Source: Candidatus Zixiibacteriota bacterium
GTDB lineage: Bacteria > Zixibacteria > MSB-5A5 > GN15 > FEB-12
Assembly: GCA_003641345.1 (NCBI GenBank)
Contig: QNAD01000165.1
Coordinates: 1 to 5,210, forward strand
Length of the DNA stretch: 5,210 bases
Direction of reading: 5' to 3'
Within the stretch, counting starts at the first letter, position 1, and each line of letters starts with the position of its first letter. A model generated the notes under the pieces. The model saw only the letters and a list, made by a program, of their open reading frames with translations, searched no databases and was not told the DNA's origin. Below are positions 1 through 5,210 of the stretch, one piece after another. The position numbers were made by a program, and so were the translations under genes.

Positions 1-1371
1 CCTCATTTGCCTAAAACCGGACTAGTCAAAGCATTTAAGCTGATTTCAACCTCCGGTGCATACTGGCGAGGGGATGAAAACCGGATAATGCTTCAGAGAA
101 TATACGGTATTTCTTATCCCAAAAAAGCAATGCTTGAAGATTATCTCTATCGCTTGGAAGAAGCAAAAAAAAGAGATCATCGCATACTCGGGAAACAGAT
201 GGAGCTGTTTACTGTTACCGAAGAAGTTGGTGCAGGCTTGATTCTATGGTTACCTAAAGGTGCCAGAGTTAGAAATGAAGTTGAAAATTTCTGGCGAGAA
301 GAACATTTTAAATACGGTTATGAATTGGTTTATTCACCTCATATAGCCAATAGGGAATTATGGAAACGAAGTGGCCATACCGATTTTTATAGTGAAGATA
401 TGTTTGGCTCAATAGATGTAGATAATCAACAATATCAGCTTAAACCAATGAATTGCCCTTTCCATATCAATATGTATAAATCCAAATTATGGTCTTACCG
501 TGATTTGCCGCTAAGATGGGCGGAATTGGGGACTGTTTATAGGTTTGAAAAATCCGGAGTACTTCATGGTTTAATGCGGGTACGCGGTTTTACTCAGGAT
601 GATGCTCATCATTTTGTGGCTCAGGAAAATATGGAAGAAGAGTTGGTCTGGCTATTGGATTTTTGTATTCATATCTTGAAATCATTTGGTTTTGTCGATT
701 ATGATATATTTCTCTCTACTCGTCCTGAAAAAGCTATTGGAGATCCAGAAGATTGGAATCGGGCTGAAGCTGGATTACGTTCATCACTCGATAAGGCAGG
801 GCTTACTTATCAGGTTGATGAAGGTGGCGGAGCATTTTATGGTCCTAAAATTGATATTAAAATTAAAGACGCTTTGAACCGTAGTTGGCAGTGTTCAACG
901 ATTCAGTTCGATTTTTCCTTGCCTGAGCGGTTTGATTTGTATTATATAGATAAAGAAGGTAACCGAAAACGACCGATTATGATTCACCGAGCTTTGCTTG
1001 GTTCTATCGAAAGGTTTTTTGGTGTACTGATTGAACATTATGCCGGTAATTTTCCTCTCTGGTTGGCACCTGTACAAGTTAAGGTACTGCCTATTACTGA
1101 TGCTTTTAATGGTTATGCCGAAGAAGTAGTTAAGAGATTAAAAGCCGCCAATATCAGAGTTCAGCTTGATGATCGTTCCGAAAAAGTCGGAGCTAAAATA
1201 AGAGAGGCTGAGATTCAGAAAGTGCCGTATATGTTTATAGTTGGTGCTAAAGAAGTTGACTTGAAAACTGTTGCCGTCAGAAAACATGGTGACGGCGATC
1301 AAGGCGCTAAAACAATTGAAGAATCTGTCTCTTTTTTGAAAAAAGAGATTGAAGATAAAATAAGTAAATAA
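1..1371 (+). CDS. thrS: Threonyl-tRNA synthetase, 5'-truncated by the window edge
   Basis: Class II synthetase that charges tRNA-Thr with threonine in the cytoplasm. The frame is open from base 1. Its first two residues, Pro-His, match the end of the editing-domain C-x-G-P-H motif (E. coli Cys182/His186), so the TTG at 7 is an internal leucine and not the start. About 184 N-terminal residues (TGS domain and most of the editing domain) lie upstream. The catalytic core runs from about 172 to 1065: a motif 1 region near 313-345, motif 2 (YRFEKSG...[13 protein letters not shown]) at 538-609, and motif 3 (GSIERF) at 1000-1017. The three zinc ligands known from E. coli are present: Cys in NCPFH (454-456), His in DDAH (607-609) and His in MIHRA (985-987). 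The anticodon-binding domain spans about 1072-1368. The visible 456 residues fit a full length near 640, as in E. coli (642). The stop TAA (1369-1371) lies 21 bases before the proposed infC start. Confidence 0.97.
   Translation, partial: PHLPKTGLVKAFKLISTSGAYWRGDENRIMLQRIYGISYPKKAMLEDYLYRLEEAKKRDHRILGKQMELFTVTEEVGAGLILWLPKGARVRNEVENFWREEHFKYGYELVYSPHIANRELWKRSGHTDFYSEDMFGSIDVDNQQYQLKPMNCPFHINMYKSKLWSYRDLPLRWAELGTVYRFEKSGVLHGLMRVRGFTQDDAHHFVAQENMEEELVWLLDFCIHILKSFGFVDYDIFLSTRPEKAIGDPEDWNRAEAGLRSSLDKAGLTYQVDEGGGAFYGPKIDIKIKDALNRSWQCSTIQFDFSLPERFDLYYIDKEGNRKRPIMIHRALLGSIERFFGVLIEHYAGNFPLWLAPVQVKVLPITDAFNGYAEEVVKRLKAANIRVQLDDRSEKVGAKIREAEIQKVPYMFIVGAKEVDLKTVAVRKHGDGDQGAKTIEESVSFLKKEIEDKISK
1328..1348. 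repeat. 21-base perfect inverted repeat near the 3' end of thrS
   Basis: The arms TCTCTTTTTT (1328-1337) and AAAAAAGAGA (1339-1348) are perfect reverse complements around G1338. In RNA this can form about 9 base pairs closed by a UGA loop. A G-U pair (1327/1349) could add one more. It lies inside the thrS reading frame, 20 bases before the stop codon, and a run of seven T follows at 1374-1380. The stem is almost entirely A-U and the T run is 25 bases away, so it does not look like an intrinsic terminator. The repeat is plain in the sequence. Any function is unproven, and A/T-rich codons (Phe-Leu-Lys-Lys) may account for it. Confidence 0.6.
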
Positions 1372-1380
1372 GATTTTTTT

Positions 1381-1395
1381 AAGGAGGACTTCATA
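1381..1395 (+). promoter_or_regulatory. infC ribosome binding site with ATA start codon
   Basis: AAGGAGG (1381-1387) is the strongest Shine-Dalgarno match in the window and sits 5 bases upstream of ATA (1393-1395). Between the thrS stop and base 1447 this frame contains no ATG, GTG or TTG. The TTG at 1447 would remove the conserved RINHKVRV...VRL segment of IF3 and lacks a properly spaced Shine-Dalgarno. This signal therefore sets the start. Non-canonical AUU-type starts are established for infC in E. coli, where IF3 discriminates against them and so represses its own synthesis. AUA would belong to the same discriminated class. Confidence 0.85.
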
Positions 1396-2055
1396 AGTAA
1401 TAAAAGTCATCGGATCAACCATAAGGTTCGGGTTTCGCCCGTAAGGTTGATTGGACATGAAGGTGAACAGGTCGGTATTGTTCCGGTCGAAGAAGCTTTA
1501 AAGAGAGCTGAATCTGTGGGAATGGATTTAGTCGAAGTTTCGCCAAATAGTCGCCCGCCGGTTTGTCGAATTCTTGATTATGGCAAATTTAAATATGAGA
1601 TTGCCAAAAAAGACAAACAGGCTAAGAAAAAACAGCATTCTCTTCAAATGAAAGAAATGCGTTTTCGGCCTAAAATTGATGAACATGACTTTCAGTTTAA
1701 GACAAAACATGTTCGTGAATTTTTATTGGCTGGGAATAAGGTTAAAACTTTTGTTATGTTTCGTGGTCGTGAGATGGCTTACCAGGAATTTGGTAAAAAA
1801 GTGTTAGTTAGAGTTATTGAAGAATTGTCAGATGTAGCTGTTGTTGAACAGCAACCGAAAATGGAAGGTCGTCATATGAATATGGTTTTAGTTCCTTCCG
1901 CTGAGGTTATGCGAGAGATTAGAAAAACAAAAGCTGAAAAAGTGAATAAAAAGGCTGAAGAAAAACGTAAATCTGCTGACCATAAAGATACTGATGATAC
2001 TGAAGTTCTTAAAGAAGTTGAAAGCGTTGAAAATTCTGAGCAAGAAAAAATATAG
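1393..2055 (+). CDS. infC: Translation initiation factor IF3, ATA start, long C-terminal tail
   Basis: IF3 binds the 30S subunit, prevents premature joining of 50S, and checks the start codon and initiator tRNA. From the ATA at 1393 the protein has 220 residues (E. coli 180). The N-domain (about 1-75) carries RINHKVRV, the DLVEVSP strand and the family signature RILDYGKFKYE starting at residue 59. A lysine-rich linker (AKKDKQAKKKQ) follows. The C-domain has KEMRFRP, the FRGREMAYQ strand-helix segment, and ends with MEGRHMNMVLVP at residues 157-168. Residues 169-220 form an extra tail, basic (KTK, NKKAEEKRK) then acidic (DDTEVLKEVESVE), with no domain I recognise. The start is chosen on Shine-Dalgarno position and on homology, because starting at TTG 1447 loses 18 residues including conserved ones. 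The gene shares the frame of thrS and is separated from it by its stop and a 21-base spacer. Autoregulation through the rare start codon is inferred by analogy with E. coli. Confidence 0.95.
   Translation: MSNKSHRINHKVRVSPVRLIGHEGEQVGIVPVEEALKRAESVGMDLVEVSPNSRPPVCRILDYGKFKYEIAKKDKQAKKKQHSLQMKEMRFRPKIDEHDFQFKTKHVREFLLAGNKVKTFVMFRGREMAYQEFGKKVLVRVIEELSDVAVVEQQPKMEGRHMNMVLVPSAEVMREIRKTKAEKVNKKAEEKRKSADHKDTDDTEVLKEVESVENSEQEKI
1413..1452 (+). promoter_or_regulatory. Possible stem-loop in the early infC coding region
   Basis: ATCAACC (1414-1420) and GGTTGAT (1445-1451) are perfect reverse complements, with an adjacent G-U pair (1413/1452). Inside them CGGG (1429-1432) pairs with CCCG (1438-1441) across a TTTCG loop. 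This gives an outer stem of 7-8 pairs, an uneven internal loop (8 and 3 bases) and an inner GC stem. TAAGGTT occurs twice (1422-1428 and 1442-1448), so AACC at 1417-1420 could instead form a short local hairpin with GGTT at 1425-1428. The element begins 20 bases after the proposed ATA start. The encoded residues are conserved in IF3, so the pairing could be incidental. The pairing is seen; a regulatory role is speculative. Confidence 0.35.
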
Positions 2056-2076
2056 AATAATAATAAAGGAATTGTA

Positions 2077-2271
2077 ATGCCGAAGATGAAAACAAAAAGG
2101 GGTGCTGCTAAAAGATTCAAAAAAACAGCATCTGGGAAAATCAAAAGAAGTAAGGCTTATAAAACTCATATTATGACTAAAATGAGTCCAAAAAGAACCC
2201 GTAAATTGCGTAAGCCGACTTTGGTTTCGGCGTCTGACATGAAACAAGTCAGTCGCATGTTACCTTATTAA
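2077..2271 (+). CDS. rpmI: Large ribosomal subunit protein bL35
   Basis: A small, very basic protein of the 50S subunit. The 64 residues match the family length. The start [17 protein letters not shown] is the bL35 signature, followed by [27 protein letters not shown] and a C-terminal segment ending in VSRMLPY. The ATG has a Shine-Dalgarno-like AAAGGA (2065-2070) six bases upstream. The spacer from the infC stop is only 21 bases and A/T-rich. In E. coli, bL20 represses rpmI-rplT through an RNA operator around the infC end and rpmI start. I could not find a matching pseudoknot by eye, so such control is neither supported nor excluded. Confidence 0.97.
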   Translation: MPKMKTKRGAAKRFKKTASGKIKRSKAYKTHIMTKMSPKRTRKLRKPTLVSASDMKQVSRMLPY

Positions 2272-2294
2272 ACCGGAAATAGGAGTTATAGAAA

Positions 2295-2645
2295 ATGCCA
2301 CGCTCAAAAAATAATGTTGCTGCCCATAAGCGCCATAAAAAAGTACTTGATAAAGCCAAAGGTAATTTCGGTGGAAGAAGTAAACTCTATCGCACTGCCT
2401 TAGAAACAGTCAATAAAGGACTGAAATACGCTTATCGTGATCGTCGTAACAAAAAACGTGAATTTCGCAGATTGTGGATTATCCGTATTTCTGCCGCGGC
2501 TAAAATGTGTGATACCAATTATTCATGTTTCATGAATGGTCTTAAAAAAGCCGGTGTGAATCTTGACCGCAAAATGCTTGCAGATATTGCCGCAAGAGAT
2601 ATGGCTACTTTTGAAAATTTAGCCAAAATGGCTTCTGGAAATTAA
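2295..2645 (+). CDS. rplT: Large ribosomal subunit protein bL20
   Basis: A 23S rRNA-binding protein needed early in 50S assembly. The 116 residues match the usual length (E. coli 118). The basic N-terminal extension (MPRSKNNVAAHKRHKKVLDKAKG) is followed by the family core: a segment matching the Y-G-R-S-x-x-Y-R region (GGRSKLYRTA), YAYRDRRNKKREFRRLWI, RISAAAK, the NGLKKAGV-x-L-DRK segment and LADIAARD. The ATG has ATAGGAG (2279-2285) nine bases upstream. The gene is 23 bases after rpmI, and the two form the classic bL35-bL20 pair. In several bacteria bL20 is the autogenous repressor of this operon. No upstream leader of the kind known in Bacillus is visible here, because thrS directly precedes infC. 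Product identity is secure; regulation is not shown by the sequence. Confidence 0.98.
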   Translation: MPRSKNNVAAHKRHKKVLDKAKGNFGGRSKLYRTALETVNKGLKYAYRDRRNKKREFRRLWIIRISAAAKMCDTNYSCFMNGLKKAGVNLDRKMLADIAARDMATFENLAKMASGN

Positions 2646-2660
2646 ATCTAAAAGATAATT

Positions 2661-3674
2661 ATGGCTCTTTTGGATAATGTTTCTAAGATAAAGCAAGAAG
2701 CAATCGATCGAATCAGTAATGCTGACTCGGTCGATTCTCTTAATGAGGTCAGAGTGAAATATCTCGGACGCAAAGGGGAGCTAACGGCTATTTTAAAAGG
2801 GCTGAAAGATTTATCTCCTGACGAAAAGAAAGCTGTTGGTGCGGAAGCTAATAAAACCAGACAATTTCTTGAAGAACAAATTTCAATTGCTCAGGTTAAA
2901 CTTTCTACCGAGAAAACAGACTCAGCCTTTGATCCAACTTTGCCGGGGACTGCTCCAAGGCAAGGTGCAGTTCATATTATTAATCAGGTGATTGACCAAA
3001 TCTGCCATACTTTTCATGGTATGGGTTTTGAAATAGCTCGCGGTCCGGACATTGAAACTGATTTTTATAACTTCGAAGCATTAAATTTCCCCGATGACCA
3101 TCCGGCTCGTGATATGCAGGATACTATGTTTGTCGAAGGTGACCGATTGCTGAGAACGCATACAACCCCGGTACAAATTCGTGAACTTATGAAGGGAAAT
3201 CCTCCTGTTAAAATTATAGCTCCGGGAAGAACATATCGCCATGAAGCTATTTCCACTCGGGCACATATTGCTTTCCATCAGGTTGATGGTTTTCTGGTTG
3301 ATGAGCATGTAACGATGGCTGATATGAAAGGAGCTTTGGTTGCTTTCTGTAAAGCCTTTTTTGGTGAAGAATTAAAACTGAAATTCCGCCCATCGTTTTT
3401 TCCTTTTACGGAACCTTCGGCAGAGGTTGACATTTCCTGTTTTCTGTGCAAAGGGAAAGGTTGCCAGCTATGTAAATATTCCGGTTGGCTCGAAATATTA
3501 GGTTGTGGAATGATTGACCCCAATGTACTAATCAAGACCGGACACGACCCTGAAAAATATACTGGTTATGCTTTTGGTATGGGGGTGGAACGTATTGCAA
3601 TGTTGAAATATAAAATTACTGATATCAGACTTTTCTTTAATAATGATATCAGATTCTTAAGACAGTTTGAATAA
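2661..3674 (+). CDS. pheS: Phenylalanyl-tRNA synthetase alpha subunit, four-cysteine subtype
   Basis: Catalytic alpha subunit of the (alpha-beta)2 enzyme that attaches phenylalanine to tRNA-Phe. It has 337 residues (E. coli 327). Residues 1 to about 85 are the helical tRNA-binding arm, including VRVKYLGRKGELT. The class II core contains GFEIARGPDIETDFYNFEALN, TTPVQIREL, motif 2 (GRTYRHEAISTRAHIAFHQ), FRPSFFPFTEPSAEV and motif 3 (GMGVERIAML). Phe247 and Phe249 correspond to the phenylalanine-pocket pair, and Ala304 corresponds to the specificity alanine (E. coli Ala294). Motif 2 lacks the D-x-T-H of the proteobacterial form. Cys260, 263, 268 and 271 form C-x2-C-x4-C-x2-C just before GWLEILGCGM, probably a metal-binding knuckle. 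Asp209 stands where HQ-x-E-G enzymes have Glu. Upstream there is only a weak purine stretch (AAAAGA, 2650-2655) and a 15-base gap from rplT, with no room for an attenuator. Confidence 0.97.
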   Translation: MALLDNVSKIKQEAIDRISNADSVDSLNEVRVKYLGRKGELTAILKGLKDLSPDEKKAVGAEANKTRQFLEEQISIAQVKLSTEKTDSAFDPTLPGTAPRQGAVHIINQVIDQICHTFHGMGFEIARGPDIETDFYNFEALNFPDDHPARDMQDTMFVEGDRLLRTHTTPVQIRELMKGNPPVKIIAPGRTYRHEAISTRAHIAFHQVDGFLVDEHVTMADMKGALVAFCKAFFGEELKLKFRPSFFPFTEPSAEVDISCFLCKGKGCQLCKYSGWLEILGCGMIDPNVLIKTGHDPEKYTGYAFGMGVERIAMLKYKITDIRLFFNNDIRFLRQFE

Positions 3675-3676
3675 TT

Positions 3677-5210
3677 ATGAAAATATCATATAAATGGCTT
3701 TTGGAGCTGACCGGACTTGATTTGCCGGTCGAAGAAGTAGCTGAACGATTAACCCTCTGTGGAACTGCCTGTGAAGATATTGAAGCGACTGCTGAGTATA
3801 TGGATAAAGTCGTAGTAGGTCAGATACTTGAGATTAAACCAGTTGAAGGTGCAGATAAAATTAAGCAAACAAAAGTTGATGTCGGTTCTGAACAACTTGA
3901 TATAATTTGTGGTGCACCTAATATTGAAGTTAACCAAAAAGTCCCGGTTGCTCTGATTGGAGCAAAATTAACCGGTGGCTTTATGATTAAAAAAGCCAAA
4001 ATTCGGGGAGTAGAATCTTTTGGAATGATTTGCTCGCAGAAAGAACTTGGTATTTCAGATGACCATTCTGGGATTTGGGTGCTTGGCGAGGATGCCAAAA
4101 TAGGCCAGGCATTGGCTGAATATCTTGATTATGATGATTATATCCTAACATTTGAACTTACTCCCAATAGAGCTGATTCCACTTCGGCAATAGGTATTGC
4201 CCGTGATTTAGCCGCTTTGGCAGAAGTTGAACTGATTCGCCCTGAAATCAAAATTAATGAGGCAAAAGAAAAAGCGGAAGATTTTATAAGGGTAAGTTCT
4301 GATGATCCTATTGCCTGTCCAAGGTATGCGGCTCGAATTATTAAGAATGTGAAAGTAGGACAGTCGCCTTGGTGGTTACAAAAGAAAATTATAACTGCTG
4401 GTATGAGGCCTATTAATAATATTGTGGATATTACAAATCTGGTTATGCTTGAGATTGGACACCCGCTTCATGCTTTTGATTTGAAACAGTTTGGCTCTGA
4501 CGAAGTTGTTGTGCGAATGGCAAAAGATAAAGAGCATTTCAAAACTCTTGATGGCAATGACCATGAATTAACTTCTGAAGTTATTCTTATTACTAATGGG
4601 AAAGAAGCTGTAGCGGCTGGTGGTGTGATGGGTGGTCTTAATTCAGAAGTAGAAGATAATACAACTGAAATATTATTGGAAGCGGCGTATTTTAACCCAT
4701 CAATGATTAGAAAAAGCCGTAAATTACTTGAGTTGGTAACAGAATCATCAACAAGATTTGAAAAAGGAGCAGATCCAAACCATGGTCTTGAATTTGCCAT
4801 AAATAGAGCGGCTTACCTGTTTCAGGAATTATGCGGAGGAGAAGTTCTCGAAGGCATAGTTGATTACTATCCTAATAAAATTGAACCAAAAGAAATTTCG
4901 CTCAGACCAAAGCGGTGCAATGATATTTTAGGGATTGAGATACCAAAGCAGAAAATGGTTGATATTCTAACCAATCTTGAGCTAAAAGTTGAAGCAAGTG
5001 ACCCTATTAAAGTTTGGGCGCCAACTTTTCGTCCGGATCTTGAACGTGAGATTGACCTGATTGAAGAAGTTGGTAGGATAATTGGATACGGCAATATTCC
5101 CGATTCGGAAACTAATATTGGGGCGTTGTTTACGCCTACTCACTTCGAGGATAGCTTTAAGTCTGAATTGCGGACAGTTTTGACTGGTTGTGGATTTGAT
5201 GAAATTTTAG
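3677..5210 (+). CDS. pheT: Phenylalanyl-tRNA synthetase beta subunit, 3'-truncated by the window edge
   Basis: Beta subunit of PheRS, which binds tRNA and hydrolyses mischarged Tyr-tRNA-Phe. Reading from ATG 3677 gives 511 codons with no stop up to the window end; about 290 residues are missing if it resembles E. coli (795). The start MKISYKWLLELTGL is typical of the family. Residues about 40-150 form the OB-fold tRNA-binding domain (VVVGQILEIKP, GADKI, ICGAPNI, GMICSQKELGISDDHSGI). ELTPNRAD begins near residue 160. The B3/B4 editing domain covers roughly 205-395 with RPINNIVDITN, PLHAFD (His265, editing-site histidine), GGVMGG at 315-320, LLEAAYF (Glu335) and RFEKGADP. B5 covers about 406-475 and has FRPDLEREIDLIEEVGRIIGYGNIP. 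The catalytic-like domain starts at FEDSFKSELR. The ATG follows the pheS stop by two bases and has no Shine-Dalgarno, which suggests coupling to pheS translation. Confidence 0.97.
   Translation, partial: MKISYKWLLELTGLDLPVEEVAERLTLCGTACEDIEATAEYMDKVVVGQILEIKPVEGADKIKQTKVDVGSEQLDIICGAPNIEVNQKVPVALIGAKLTGGFMIKKAKIRGVESFGMICSQKELGISDDHSGIWVLGEDAKIGQALAEYLDYDDYILTFELTPNRADSTSAIGIARDLAALAEVELIRPEIKINEAKEKAEDFIRVSSDDPIACPRYAARIIKNVKVGQSPWWLQKKIITAGMRPINNIVDITNLVMLEIGHPLHAFDLKQFGSDEVVVRMAKDKEHFKTLDGNDHELTSEVILITNGKEAVAAGGVMGGLNSEVEDNTTEILLEAAYFNPSMIRKSRKLLELVTESSTRFEKGADPNHGLEFAINRAAYLFQELCGGEVLEGIVDYYPNKIEPKEISLRPKRCNDILGIEIPKQKMVDILTNLELKVEASDPIKVWAPTFRPDLEREIDLIEEVGRIIGYGNIPDSETNIGALFTPTHFEDSFKSELRTVLTGCGFDEIL

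Noticed and set aside
7..9. TTG at base 7 as the start of a 454-residue thrS
   Set aside because: The frame is open to base 1 and the preceding Pro-His completes the conserved G-P-H motif of the ThrRS editing domain. The gene is cut by the window edge.
686..877. 63-codon plus-strand open frame inside thrS
   Set aside because: It is out of frame within the ThrRS catalytic core, has no ribosome binding site and no recognisable family.
1256..1366. Internal sigma70-type promoter for infC in late thrS
   Set aside because: TTGACT (1256) has no suitable -10 partner. TTGAAA (1336) pairs with TAAAAT (1356) at only 14 bases. Neither is convincing.
1328..1380. Intrinsic terminator between thrS and infC
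   Set aside because: The stem at 1328-1348 is nearly all A-U and the T7 run lies 25 bases further on, so the geometry is wrong.
1447..1449. TTG at 1447 as the infC start
   Set aside because: It would remove conserved IF3 residues that are in frame upstream, and it has no well-spaced Shine-Dalgarno; ATA 1393 does.
2056..2076. bL20 or bL35 translational operator at the infC-rpmI junction
   Set aside because: Known in E. coli, but the 21-base A/T-rich spacer and the adjacent infC end show no clear stem or pseudoknot by eye. An RNA covariance search would be needed.
1888..2247. 119-codon minus-strand open frame across infC and rpmI
   Set aside because: It is rich in Phe, Ser and Ile, as expected for the complement of A-rich Lys/Glu codons. 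It overlaps two certain genes and resembles no known protein. The other minus-strand frames (for example 1138-1458, 3278-3535, 4468-4800) are rejected for the same reason.
3621..3653. Direct repeat GATATCAGA (3621-3629 and 3645-3653) near the pheS end
   Set aside because: It encodes the two Asp-Ile-Arg copies in the conserved PheS C-terminus (TDIRLFFNNDIRFL), so protein conservation explains it.

Overview
The window is a compact bacterial housekeeping operon of translation genes, all on the + strand: thrS (5' end cut off by the window edge), infC, rpmI, rplT, pheS and pheT (3' end cut off). It is gene-dense. The spacers are 21, 21, 23, 15 and 2 bases, so there is no non-coding stretch near 300 bases. 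I see no RNA gene, mobile element, CRISPR array or convincing rho-independent terminator. I found no undescribed system. The points of interest are start-codon choice, small RNA structures and protein variants.

Layout. Bases 1-1371 encode the catalytic and anticodon-binding parts of threonyl-tRNA synthetase. Bases 1393-2055 encode initiation factor IF3, best read from a non-canonical ATA start behind a strong Shine-Dalgarno sequence, with a long charged C-terminal tail. Bases 2077-2271 and 2295-2645 encode ribosomal proteins bL35 and bL20. Bases 2661-3674 encode the alpha subunit of phenylalanyl-tRNA synthetase, carrying a four-cysteine insertion. From 3677 to the window end the beta subunit is open for 511 codons.

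How the genes work together. Two aminoacyl-tRNA synthetases flank an initiation factor and two large-subunit proteins, so the whole transcript supplies protein synthesis. The order thrS-infC-rpmI-rplT-pheS-pheT is the one known from Escherichia coli. Here, however, there is no room between rplT and pheS for the pheM leader peptide and attenuator found in E. coli. The tight spacing suggests co-transcription, and the pheS-pheT junction suggests translational coupling.

Organism. A bacterium with A+T-leaning DNA (roughly 40% G+C judged by eye, not computed). The PheS subtype (an R-x-E-A-I-S motif 2 and a C-x2-C-x4-C-x2-C insertion) resembles, from memory, PheS of Bacteroidetes/Chlorobi, Chloroflexi and related candidate phyla rather than that of Proteobacteria. 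A member of the FCB group or a neighbouring uncultured lineage is a reasonable guess, but the window alone does not settle it.
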